A stretch of 64,000 nt of DNA, taken from the NCBI GenBank assembly GCA_003439945.1, contig QVRM01002068.1:1-64000 (forward strand). Reading direction: 5' to 3'. A model generated the notes under the pieces. The model made no database searches, was not told the origin of the DNA, and worked only from the letters and a program-made list of their open reading frames with translations. The DNA comes from Dermanyssus gallinae. Its lineage: Eukaryota > Arthropoda > Arachnida > Mesostigmata > Dermanyssidae. Below are positions 1 through 11,743 of this stretch, piece by piece. Within the stretch, counting starts at the first letter, position 1, and each line of letters begins with the position of its first letter. The translations under genes were made by a program, and so were the position numbers.

Positions 1-3000
1 CTAACTCGCTTGCTCGCTTACTCGGTCTAATTCGCTCGCTCACTGTCTCGCTCTACTACTCGCCTCGCTCGCTTACCTCGACTCTAACTCGCTCGCTCAC
101 TGTCCCGCTCTAACTCGCTCGCTCACTGTCTCGCTCTAACATCGCTCGCTAACTCGCTCTAACGTCCCTCGCTTGCTAACTCGCTCGCTATCTTGCTCTA
201 ACTCGCTCGCTCACTGTCTCGCTTTAACTCCACTTGCTCACTGTCTCGCTCTAACATCGCTCGCTCACTGTCTCGCTCTAACTCGCTCGCTCGCTAACTC
301 GCTCTACCTCCGCTCGTTCACTATCTCTTTCTAACTCGCTCGCCTCACTGTCTCGCTCTAACTCGCTCGCTCACTGTCTCGCTCTAACTCGCTTGCTCGC
401 TAACTCGCTCGCTCGCTATCTCGCTCTAACTCGCTTGCTCGCTAACTCGTTCACTCGCTATCTCGCTCTAACTCGCTCGCTCACTGCCTCGCTCTAACTC
501 GCTTGCTCGCTAACTCGCTCGCTCGCTATCTCGCTCCAACTCGCTCGCTTCTCACTCGCTTGCTCGCTCGCTATTTCGCTCTAACTCGCTCTTACTCGCT
601 CGCTCCCTAACTCACTCGCTCTAATTCCGCTCACTCGCTCTGACTCGCTCGCTCGCTATCTCGCTCAACTTGCTTGCTCGCTAACTCCGCTCGCTCGCTA
701 TCTCGCTCTAACTCGCTTGCTCGCTTCTCGCTCGCTAACTCAGCTCTAACTTGCATGCTCGCTTACTCGCTCTAACTCGCTCGCTCACTGTCTCGCTCTA
801 ACTCGCTCGCTCACTGTCTCGCTCTAACTCGCTCGCTCACTGTCTCGCTCTAACTCGCTTGCTCGCTAACTCGCTCTAACTCCCTCGCTTGCTAAACTCG
901 CTCTAACTCGCTCGCCTATCTTGCTCTAACTCGCTCGCTATCTTGCTCTAACTCGCTTGCTCACTGTCTCGCTCTAACTCGCTCGCTCACTGTCTCGCTC
1001 TAACTCGCTCGCTTACTGTCTCGCTCTAACTTGCTCGCTAACTCGCTCTAACTCGCTCGTTCACTGTCTCGCTCTAACTCGCTCGCTCGTTGTCTCGCTC
1101 TAACTCGCTCGCTCACTGTCTCGCTCTAACTCGCTTGCTCGCTAACTCGCTCGATCGCTATCTCGCTTCTAACTCGCTTGCTCGCTAACTCGCTCACTCG
1201 CTATCTCGTTCTAACTCGCTCGCTCACTGCCTCGCTCTAACTCGCTTGCTCGCTAACTCGCTCGCTCGCTATCTCGCTCTAACTCGCTCTTACACGCTCG
1301 CTCCCTAACTCGCCCTAACTCACTCGCTCTAACTCGCTCGTTCACTGTCTCGCTCTAACTCGCTCGCTCACTGTCTCGCTCTAACTCGCTCGCTCACTGT
1401 CTCCCTCTCAACTCGCTCGCTCGCTAACTCGCTCTAACTCGTTCACTCGCTCTAACTGCTCACTCGCTCTAACTTGCTCACTCGCTCTAACTCCGTCGCT
1501 CGCTAACTTGCTTTAACTCGCTCGTTCGCTATCTCGCTCTAACTCGCTCGCTCGCTAACTCGCTCGCTCTGTGTCTCGCTCTAACTCACTCGCTCACTGT
1601 ATGGCTCTAACTCGCTCACTCGCTCTAACTCCCTCGCTCGCTAACTCGCTCGTTCGCTATCTCGATCTAACTCGCTCGCTCGCTATCTCGCTCGCTCGCT
1701 AACTCGCTTTAGCTTGCTCGCTTGCTAACTCGCTGTAACTCGCTCGCTCGCTAACTCGCTCTAACTCGCTCGCTCGCTATCTCGCTCTAACTTGCTCGCT
1801 CGCTATCTCGTCTTAACTCGCTCGCTATCTCGCTCTAACTTGCTGTAACTCGCTCTAACTTGCTCTAACTCGCTCGCTCGCTATCTTGCTCTAACTCGCT
1901 CGCTCACTGTCTCGCTCTAACTCGCTCGCTCGCTAACTTACTCTAACTCGCTTGCTCGCTATCTCGCTCTCACTTGCTCTAACTCGCTCGCTCGCTATCT
2001 CGCTCTCACGTGCTCTAACTCGCTCGCTCGCTAACTCGCTCGCTCACTGTCTCGCTCTAACTCGCTAACTCGCTCGCCTCACTGTCTCGCTCTAACTCGC
2101 TCGCTCGCTGACTCGCTCTAACTCGCTCGCTCAATGTCTCGCTCTAACTCGCTCGCTCACTGTCTCGCTCTAACTCGCTCGCTCGCTAACTCGCTCACTC
2201 GCTCTAAATCGCTTGTTCACTGTCTAGCTCTAACTCGCTCGCTCACTGTCTCGCTCTAACTCGCTCGCTCGCTGACTCGCTCTCACTCGCTCGCTCGCTA
2301 ACTTGCTCTAACTCGCTCGTTTGGTGTCTCGCTCTAACTCGCTCTTACTCGCTCTAACTCGCTCGCTCACTGTCTCGCTCTAACTCGCTAACTCGCTCGC
2401 TCACTGTCTCGCTCTAACTCGCTCGCTCACTGTCTCGCTCTAACTCGCTCGTTCGCTGTCTCGCTCTCACTTGCTCCAACTCGCTCACTCACTGTCTCGC
2501 TCTAACTCGCTTGCTGACTCGCTCTAACTCGCTCGCTGACTCGCTCTAACTTGCTCGCTGACTCGCTCTAACTCGCTTACTCGCTCACTGTCTCGCCCTA
2601 ACTCGCTCACTCGCTCTAACTCGCTCGCTCTAACTCGCTCGCTCACTGTCTCGCTCTAACTAGTTCGTTCGCTGTCTCGCTCTCACTCGCGCTAACTCGC
2701 TCGCTCACTGTCTCGCTCTAACTCACTCGTTCGCTGTCTCGCTCAACTCGCTCGCTCGCTGACTCGCTCTAACTCGCTCGCTGACTCGCTCTAACTCGCT
2801 CGCTCTAACTCGCTCTAACTCGCTCACTCGCTCTAACTCGCTCGCTCACTGTCTCGCTCTAACTCGCTCGTTCGCTGTCTCGCTCTTACTCGCTCGCTTA
2901 CTGTCTCGCTCTAACTCGCTAACTCGCTCGCTCACTGTTGCGCTCTAACTCGCTCGTTCGCTGTCTCGCTCTCATTCGCTGTCTCGCCCTCACTCGCTCA

Positions 3001-3690
3001 CTCGCTCTAACTCGCTCACTCGCTTTAACTCGCTCGCTCGCTAACTCGCTCGCTCACTGTCTCGCTCTAACTCGCTCGCTCACTGTCTCGCTCTAACTCG
3101 CTCGTTCGCTGTCTCGCTCTCACTTGCTCTAATTCGCTCACTCACTGTCTCGCTCTAACTCGCTTGCTGACTCGCTCGCTGACTCGCTCTAACTCGCTTA
3201 CTCGCTCTAACTCGCTCGCTCACTGTCCTCGCCCTAACTCGCTCGCTCACTGTCTCGCTCTAACTCGCTCGCTCACTGTCTCGCTCTAACTAGTTCGTTT
3301 GCTGTCTCGCTCTCACTCGCTCACTCGCGCTAACTCGCTCGCTCACTGTCTCGCTCTAACTCACTCGTTCGCTGTCTCGCTCACTGTCTCGCTCTAACTC
3401 GCTCGCTCGCTGACTCGCTCTAACTCGCTCGCTCTAACTCGCTCACTCGCTTTAACTCGCTCGCTCACTGTCTCGCTCTAACTCGCTCGTTCGCTGTCTC
3501 GCTCTCACTCGCTCGCTCACTGTCTCGCTCTAACTCGCTCGCTTGCTAACTCGCTCGCTTACTGTCTCGCTCTAACTCGCTAACTCGCTCGCTCACTGTT
3601 GCGCTCTAACTCGCTCGTTCGCTGTCTCGCTCTCACTCGCTGTCTCGCCCTCACTCGCTCACTCGCTCTAACTCGCTCACTCGCTCTAAC
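1..3690 (+). repeat. Higher-order repeat copy 1 of the CTNN array
   Basis: The order of rare variants here recurs in the same order from 4,448. Examples are CGGTCTAATT near 24 and again near 4,471, CACTGTTGCG near 3,598 and 8,167, and CTCACTGTATGG near 1,592 and 6,060. The offset grows from about 4,447 to about 4,569 because of small indels. Similarity breaks down near 3,690. This copy, especially its first kilobase, carries many one-base insertions relative to its partner. Confidence 0.8.
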
Positions 3691-4447
3691 TCGCTCGTTC
3701 ACTGTCTCGCTCTAACTCGCATCACTCGCTCTAACTTGCTCACTCGCTCTAACTCGCTCACTGTCCCGCTCTAACTCGCTCGCTCACTGTCTCGCTCTAA
3801 CTCGCTTGCTCACTCTCTCGCTCTAACTCGCTCGCTGACTCGCTCTAATTCCCTCGCTCGCTAACTCGCTCGTTCGTTGTTTGGCTTTCTTTCGCTCTAA
3901 CTCGCTCGCTCGCTGTCTCGCTCTAACTTGCTCACTCACTGTCTCGCTCTAACTCACTCGCTCTAACTCGTTCACTCACTGTCTCGCTCTAACTCGCTTG
4001 CTCACTCTCTCGCTCTAACTCGCTCGCCTCGCTGACTCGCTCTAACTCCCTCGCTATCTCGCTCTAACTCGCTCGTTCACTGTCTCGCTCTAACTCGCTC
4101 ACTCGCTCTAACTCGCTCACTCGCTCTAACTTGCTCACTCGCTCTAACTCGCTCACTCGCTCTAACTCGCTCGCTCACTGTCTCGCTCTAACTCGCTCGC
4201 TCGCTAACTCGCTTGCTCACTTTCTCGCTCTAACTCGCTCGCTCGCTGACTCGCTCTAACTCCCTCGCTCGCTCGTTCGTTGTCTGGCTTTCTTTCGCTC
4301 TAACTCGCTCGCTCGCTGTCTCGCTCTAACTCGCTCACTCACTGTCTCGCTCTAACTCGCTCACTCGCTCTGACTCGCTCGCTCGCTATCTCGCTCTAAC
4401 TCGCTTGCTCGCTAACTCGCTCGCTCGCTATCTCGCTCTAACTCGCT

Positions 4448-7400
4448 CTAACTCGCTTGCTCGCTTACTCGGTCTAATTCGCTCGCTCACTGTCTCGCTC
4501 TAACTCGCTCGCTCGCTTACTCGCTCTAACTCGCTCGCTCACTGTCCCGCTCTAACTCGCTCGCTCACTGTCCCGCTCTAACTCGCTCGCTCACTGTCTC
4601 GCTCTAACTCGCTCGCTAACTCGCTCTAACTCCCTCGCTTGCTAACTCGCTCGCTATCTTGCTCTAACTCGCTCGCCTCACTGTCTCGCTTTAACTCGCT
4701 CGCTCACTGTCTCGCTCTAACTCGCTCGCTCACTGTCTCGCTCTAACTCGCTCGCTCGCTAACTCGCTCTAACTCGCTCGTTCACTATCTCTTTCTAACT
4801 CGCTCGCTCACTGTCTCGCTCTAACTCGCTCGCTCACTGTCTCGCTCTAACTCGCTTGCTCGCTAACTCGCTCGCTCGCTATCTCGCTCTAACTCGCTTG
4901 CTCGCTAACTCGTTCACTCGCTATCTCGCTCTAACTCGCTCGCTCACTGCCTCGCTCTAACTCGCTTGCTCGCTAACTCGCTCGCTCGCTATCTCGCTCC
5001 AACTCGCTCGCTCTCACTCGCTTGCTCGCTCGCTATTTCGCTCTAACTCGCTCTTACTCGCTCGCTCCCTAACTCACTCGCTCTAATTCGCTCACTCGCT
5101 CTGACTCGCTCGCTCGCTATCTCGCTCTAACTTGCTTGCTCGCTAACTCGCTCGCTCGCTATCTCGCTCTAACTCGCTTGCTCGCTTACTCGCTCGCTAA
5201 CTCGCTCTAACTTGCTTGCTCGCTTACTCGCTCTAACTCGCTCGCTCACTGTCTCGCTCTAACTCGCTCGCTCACTGTCTCGCTCTAACTCGCTCGCTCA
5301 CTGTCTCGCTCTAACTCGCTTGCTCGCTAACTCGCTCTAACTCCCTCGCTTGCTAACTCGCTCTAACTCGCTCGCTATCTTGCTCTAACTCGCTCGCTAT
5401 CTTGCTCTAACTCGCTTGCTCACTGTCTCGCTCTAACTCGCTCGCTCACTGTCTCGCTCTAACTCGCTCGCTTACTGTCTCGCTCTAACTCGCTCGCTAA
5501 CTCGCTCTAACTCGCTCGTTCACTGTCTCGCTCTAACTCGCTCGCTCGTTGTCTCGCTCTAACTCGCTCGCTCACTGTCTCGCTCTAACTCGCTTGCTCG
5601 CTAACTCGCTCGATCGCTATCTCGCTCTAACTCGCTTGCTCGCTAACTCGCTCACTCGCTATCTCGTTCTAACTCGCTCGCTCACTGCCTCGCTCTAACT
5701 CGCTTGCTCGCTAACTCGCTCGCTCGCTATCTCGCTCTAACTCGCTCTTACACGCTCGCTCCCTAACTCGCCCTAACTCACTCGCTCTAACTCGCTCGTT
5801 CACTGTCTCGCTCTAACTCGCTCGCTCACTGTCTTGCTCTAACTCGCTCGCTCACTGTCTCCCTCTAACTCGCTCGCTCGCTAACTCGCTCTAACTCGTT
5901 CACTCGCTCTAACTTGCTCACTCGCTCTAACTCCGTCGCTCGCTAACTTGCTTTAACTCGCTCGTTCGCTAACTTGCTTTAACTCGCTCGTTCGCTATCT
6001 CGCTCTAACTCGCTCGCTCGCTAACTCGCTCGCTCTGTGTCTCGCTCTAACTCACTCGCTCACTGTATGGCTCTAACTCGCTCACTCGCTCTAACTCCCT
6101 CGCTCGCTAACTCGCTCGTTCGCTATCTCGATCTAACTCGCTCGCTCGCTATCTCGCTCGCTCGCTAACTCGCTTTAGCTTGCTCGCTTGCTAACTCGCT
6201 GTAACTCGCTCGCTCGCTAACTCGCTCTAACTCGCTCGCTCGCTATCTCGCTCTAACTTGCTCGCTCGCTATCTCGTCTTAACTCGCTCGCTATCTCGCT
6301 CTAACTTGCTGTAACTCGCTCTAACTTGCTCTAACTCGCTCGCTCGCTATCTTGCTCTAACTCGCTCGCTCACTGTCTCGCTCTAACTCGCTCGCTCGCT
6401 AACTTACTCTAACTCGCTTGCTCGCTATCTCGCTCTCACTTGCTCTAACTCGCTCGCTCGCTATCTCGCTCTCACATGCTCTAACTCGCTCGCTCGCTAA
6501 CTCGCTCGCTCACTGTCTCGCTCTAACTCGCTAACTCGCTCGCTCACTGTCTCGCTCTAACTCGCTCGCTCGCTGACTCGCTCTAACTCGCTCGCTCAAT
6601 GTCTCGCTCTAACTCGGTCGCTCACTGTCTCGCTCTAACTCGCTCGCTCGCTAACTCGCTCACTCGCTCTAAATCGCTTGTTCACTGTCTAGCTCTAACT
6701 CGCTCGCTCACTGTCTCGCTCTAACTCGCTCGCTCGCTGACTCGCTCTCACTCGCTCGCTCGCTAACTTGCTCTAACTCGCTCGTTTGGTGTCTCGCTCT
6801 AACTCGCTCTTACTCGCTCTTACTCGCTCTAACTCGCTCGCTCACTGTCTCGCTCTAACTCGCTAACTCGCTCGCTCACTGTCTCGCTCTAACTCGCTCG
6901 CTCGCTAACTCGCTCACTCGCTCTAACTAGCTCGCTCACTGTCTCGCTCTAACTCGCTCGCTCACTGTCTCGCTCTAACTCGCTCGCTCACTGTCTCGCT
7001 CTAACTCGCTCGTTCGCTGTCTCGCTCTCACTTGCTCTAACTCGCTCACTCACTGTCTCGCTCTAACTCGCTTGCTGACTCGCTCTAACTCGCTCGCTGA
7101 CTCGCTCTAACTCGCTCGCTGACTCGCTCTAACTCGCTTACTCGCTCACTGTCTCGCCCTAACTCGCTCGCTCGCTAACTCGCTCACTCGCTCTAACTCG
7201 CTCGCTCACTGTCTCGCTCTAACTCGCTCGCTCACTGTCTCGCTCTAACTAGTTCGTTCGCTGTCTCGCTCTCACTCGCGCTAACTCGCTCGCTCACTGT
7301 CTCGCTCTAACTCACTCGTTCGCTGTCTCGCTCTAACTCGCTCGCTCGCTGACTCGCTCTAACTCGCTCGCTGACTCGCTCTAACTCGCTCTAACTCGCT

Positions 7401-8255
7401 CTAACTCGCTCACTCGCTCTAACTCGCTCGCTCACTGTCTCGCTCTAACTCGCTCGTTCGCTGTCTCGCTCTTACTCGCTCGCTTACTGTCTCGCTCTAA
7501 CTCGCTAACTCGCTCGCTCACGGTTGCGCTCTAACTCGCTCGTTCGCTGTCTCGCTCTCATTCGCTGTCTCGCCCTCACTCGCTCACTCGCTCTAACTCG
7601 CTCACTCGCTTTAACTCGCTCGCTCGCTAACTCGCTCGCTCACTGTCTCGCTCTAACTCGCTCGCTCACTGTCTCGCTCTAACTCGCTCGTTCGCTGTCT
7701 CGCTCTCACTTGCTCTAATTCGCTCACTCACTGTCTCGCTCTAACTCGCTTGCTGACTCGCTCTAACTCGCTTACTCGCTCTAACTCGCTCGCTCACTGT
7801 CTCGCCCTAACTCGCTCGCTCACTGTCTCGCTCTAACTCGCTCGCTCACTGTCTCGCTCTAACTAGTTCGTTTGCTGTCTCGCTCTCACTCGCTCACTCG
7901 CGCTAACTCGCTCGCTCACTGTCTCGCTCTAACTCACTCGTTCGCTGTCTCGCTCACTGTCTCGCTCTAACTCGCTCGCTCGCTGACTCGCTCTAACTCG
8001 CTCGCTCTAACTCGCTCACTCGCTCTAACTCGCTCGCTCACTGTCTCGCTCTAACTCGCTCGTTCGCTGTCTCGCTCTCACTCGCTCGCTCACTGTCTCG
8101 CTCTAACTCGCTCGCTTGCTAACTCGCTCGCTTACTGTCTCGCTCTAACTCGCTAACTCGCTCGCTCACTGTTGCGCTCTAACTCGCTCGTTCGCTGTCT
8201 CGCTCTCACTCGCTGTCTCGCCCTCACTCGCTCACTCGCTCTAACTCGCTCACTC
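4448..8255 (+). repeat. Higher-order repeat copy 2 of the CTNN array
   Basis: This is the direct-repeat partner of the block at 1-3,690. It is slightly longer because it holds extra short units, for example a doubled segment around 5,950-5,990. It keeps the four-base rhythm better than copy 1 does. Confidence 0.8.
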
Positions 8256-8539
8256 GCTTTAACTCGCTCGCTCGCTAACTCGCTCGCTCACTGTCTCGCT
8301 CTAACTCGCTCGCTCACTGTCTCGCTCTAACTCGCTCGCTCGCTAACTCGCTCCAACTTCCTCGCTCGCTCACTGTCTTTATCTAACTCGCTCGCTCGCT
8401 AACTCGCTCTAAGTCGCTCGTTCACTGTCTCGCTCTAACTCGCTCGCTCACTGTCTCGCTCTAACTCGCTCGTTCGCTGTCTCGCCTCTCACTCGCTCAC
8501 TGTCTCGCTCTAACTCGCTCGCTCGCTGACTCGCTCGCT

Positions 8540-10205
8540 CACTGTCTCGCTCTAACTCGCTCGTTCGCAGTCTCGCTCTAACTCGCTCACTCGCTCTAAC
8601 TCGCTCACTCGCTCTAACTCGCTCGCTCACTGTCTCGCTCTAACTCGCTCTAACTCGCTCGCTCACTGTCTCGCTCTAACTCGCTCGTTCGCTGTCTCGC
8701 TTTCACTCGCTCACTCGCTCGTTCACTGTCTCGCTCTAACTCGCTCGTTCGCTGTCTCGCTCTAACTCGCTCACTCGCTATAACTCGCTCACTGTCTCGC
8801 TCTAACTCGCTCGTTCGCTGTCTCGCTCTCACTCGCTCGCTCACTGTCTCGCTCTAACTCGCTAACTCGCTCGCTCGCTAACTCGCTCTAACTCCCTCGC
8901 TCGCTCACTGTCTTGCTCTAACTCGCTCGCTCACTGTCTCGCTCTAACTCGCTCACTCGCTCTAACTCGCTCGCTCACTGTCTCGCTCTAACTCGCTCGT
9001 TCGCTCTAACTCGCTCGTTCGCTGTCTCGCTCTAACTCGCTCTAACTCGCTCGCTCGCTATCTTGCTCCAACTCGCTCCCTCACTGTCTCGCTCTAACTC
9101 GCTCGCTCACTGTTTCGCTCTAACTCGCTCGCTCACTGTCTTGCTCTAACTCGCTTGATCGCTATCTCGCTCTAACTCGCTTGCTCGCTAACTCGCTCGC
9201 TCCCTATCTCGCTCTAACTCGCTCGCTCGCTAACTTGCTCTAACTCGCTCGCTCGCTAACTTGCTCTAACTCGCTCGCTCGCTAACTCGCTCGCTTACTA
9301 TCTCGCTCTAACTCGCGCGCTCGCTATCTCGCTCGCTCACTGTCTCGCTCTAACTCGCTTGCTCAGTGTCTCACTCTAACTCGCTCGCTCACTGTCTCGC
9401 TCTAACTCGCTCACTCGCTCTAACTCGCTCGCTCACTGTCTCGCTCTAACTCGCTCGTTCGCAGTCTCGCTCTAACTCGCTCACTCGCTCTAACTCGCTC
9501 GCTCACTGTCTCGCTCTAACTCGCTCGTTCGCTGTCTCGCTCTCACTCGCTCACTCGCTCGCTCACTGTCTCGCTCTAACTCGCTCGTTCGCTGTCTCGC
9601 TCTAACTCGCTCACTGTCTCGCTCTAACTCGCTCGTTCGCTGTCTCGCTCTCACTCGCTCACTGTCTCGCTCTAACTCGTTCGCTCACTGTCTCGCTCTA
9701 ACTCGCTTGTTCGCTGTCTCGCTCTCACTCGCTCGCTCACTGTCTCGCTCTAACTCGCTCGCTCGCTAACTCGCTCTAACTCCCTCGCTCGCTCACTGTC
9801 TTGCTCTAACTCGCTCGCTCACTGTCTCGCTCTAACTCGCTCACTCGCTCTAACTCGCTCGCTCACTGTCTCGCTCTAACTCGCTCGTTCGCTGTCTCGC
9901 TCTAACTCGCTCGCTCGCTATCTTGCTCTAACTCGCTCCCTCACTGTCTCGCTCTAACTCGCTCGCTCACTGTTTCGCTCTAACTCGCTCGCTCACTGTC
10001 TTGCTCTAACTCGCTTGATCGCTAACTCGCTCGCTCGCTATCTCGCTCTAACTCGCTTGCTCGCTAACTCGCTCGCTCCCTATCTCGCTCTAACTCGCTC
10101 GCTCGCTAACTTGCTCTAACTCGCTCGCTCGCTAACTCGCTCGCTTACTATCTCGTTCTAACTCGCGCGCTCGCTATCTCGCTCGCTCACTGTCTCGCTC
10201 TAACT
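8540..10205 (+). repeat. Second higher-order duplication within the array
   Basis: The segments 8,540-9,355 and 9,435-10,205 share an ordered set of rare variants. GTTCGCAGTC occurs near 8,563 and 9,457. TCTTGCTCYA followed by ACTCGCTCCC occurs at 9,061 and 9,921. GCTTGATCGCT and the CGCGCGCTCG variant also recur in both. The offset is about 860-895 bp. It is a shorter and separate higher-order period from the 4.45-kb one. Confidence 0.7.
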
Positions 10206-10571
10206 CGCTCGCTCACTGTCTCGCTCTAACTCGCTCGCTCACTGTCTCGCTCTAACTCGCTCGCTCGCTAACTCGCTCTAACTCGCTCGCTCACTAACTC
10301 GCTCTAACTCCCTCGCTCGCTAACTCGCTCGCTCGCAATCTTGCTCTAACTCGCTTGCTCACTGTCTCGCTCTAACTCGCTCGCTCACTGTTTCGCTCTA
10401 ACTCGCTCGCTCACTGTCTCGCTCTAACTCGCTCGCTCGCTCTAACTCGCTTACTCGCTAACTCGCTCGCTCGCTATCTCGCTCCAACTCGCTTGCTTGC
10501 TAACTCGCTTGCTTGCTAACTCGCTCGCTCGCTATCTCTCTCTAACTCGCTCGCTCGCTAATTTGCTCTAA

Positions 10572-11740
10572 CCGGATAACTTGAAGTATCCACATTACCG
10601 CCAAGGATCAGCAAGACGGTCTTACGAAGTACAAAAAGCATCTGAACATCGATAAGGCTCTCAGGCACGTCTCGTGCAGTGTCGGGAATGGTGAATATTC
10701 ATCTTGCAATAGAATTTTACAAGTCATCCCAGCTGAAGTATCTTCGCACTCTAAGGGAAGCGGGATATCACTCAGTGGAACGCCGAACGTGTCAAATCAG
10801 TAATATACTTCCTATATCCCAGCACCCTTTATGAAAGATTTACAATAGAATGATTCCAAGTTACCCCTAGATTAAAGATACACAGTAGTAGTCAAACTAC
10901 ATTATATAAAACTATACTTACAACTAACAGACTATACCGAAATGAAAGCACTAGCCGTTCAGCGAACACTTAGATAAACCTCATCGAGGTGCTGTGCGCC
11001 GGTTATCTTATCTAAGGTTCCATAAAATGTAAACTCTCGGCTGGATAGACCCAGGCCGTGGACAGCTGCCGTATTGGAATGCATTCATGAATACAATCTA
11101 TGAAGCGACATTCCATAGACTTCTTTTCAGACTTCCGCGGTCCAAATCTTGCCTGGTTTACAGACTCGAACGGGCTCATCCACCATCGGTATCATTGCGT
11201 CATAATTTTACCAAGATAAAATAGCACTGGTGATGAAATGCAAACTCATTCCTTAGTGAAGAGTTTTAGCTTATTTTGACAGCAATTGTGAGCATAGCTC
11301 GATGGTTTCACTCCATTTAGCCGAAACCTGCCTTATCTTTCGATGGGGGATTGCTATGAGGTCTATAAACAAGTAGAGGGATGTAATTGTCTCTAATACG
11401 AATAAGACAGAAACGCGAGCTTACTCGAACACGCGCAAGTTATACCGGCACGTAACAAAAGCCTGTATCTGTAACATATGAATATCTCAAAGATAGCAAA
11501 GAAGACCTTTTTGCCTTGGCTATTTCAATACAATTCAAACATTTATTCACCTTTGCCAGGTAGTATAAACACAATATATATATCTCTTCACTGTATACAA
11601 TAGCGGCTAAAATTGCACCATTAGGCATGGTCGTGTCACATTTGGGGTTGAGCCCACAAGACATCCGGTATATAAGTATATACTACACGGACTATATAGC
11701 TACAACCCAATTTTCTCCTATATGGAAATAGACTAGAAAG
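10572..11740. other. Unassigned unique sequence
   Basis: This is non-repetitive, AT-leaning DNA between the satellite and the first retrotransposon. The only sizeable frame, 74 codons at 11,440-11,664 on the - strand, has no recognisable motif. I see no gene here. Confidence 0.6.
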
Positions 11741-11743
11741 TGC

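Larger units (their letters stand above)
1..10571. repeat. CT-rich CTNN satellite array
   Basis: The whole stretch is a degenerate tandem array. Its commonest unit is about 26 bp and joins a 10-base part (CTCGCTCTAA) to a 16-base part (CTCGCTCGCTCACTGT). Shorter variants such as CTCGCTCGCTAA and CTCGCTATCT are interspersed. Most of the sequence parses into four-base words CTCG, CTCA, CTGT and CTAA. The + strand is strongly C- and T-rich. TAA is frequent on the + strand, so no long frame survives there, while the - strand yields only repetitive Ser/Glu/Arg peptides. The array starts at the window edge, so its true length is unknown, and it ends abruptly near 10,571 at unrelated sequence. It could be a centromeric, subtelomeric or interstitial satellite; nothing visible decides which. 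Confidence 0.95.

Noticed and set aside
8448..8844. Open frames on the - strand encoding Ser/Glu/Arg repeats
   Set aside because: They are direct translations of the tandem array, differ in phase from neighbouring units, and have no start context or conservation.
1..10571. Telomere (CCTAA or TTAGG arrays)
   Set aside because: TCTAA strings are frequent, but there is no run of CCTAA/TTAGG units; the array is built on CTCG words.
1..10571. CRISPR array
   Set aside because: Repeats are short and irregular with no unique spacers and no cas-like genes; the rest of the window is eukaryotic.
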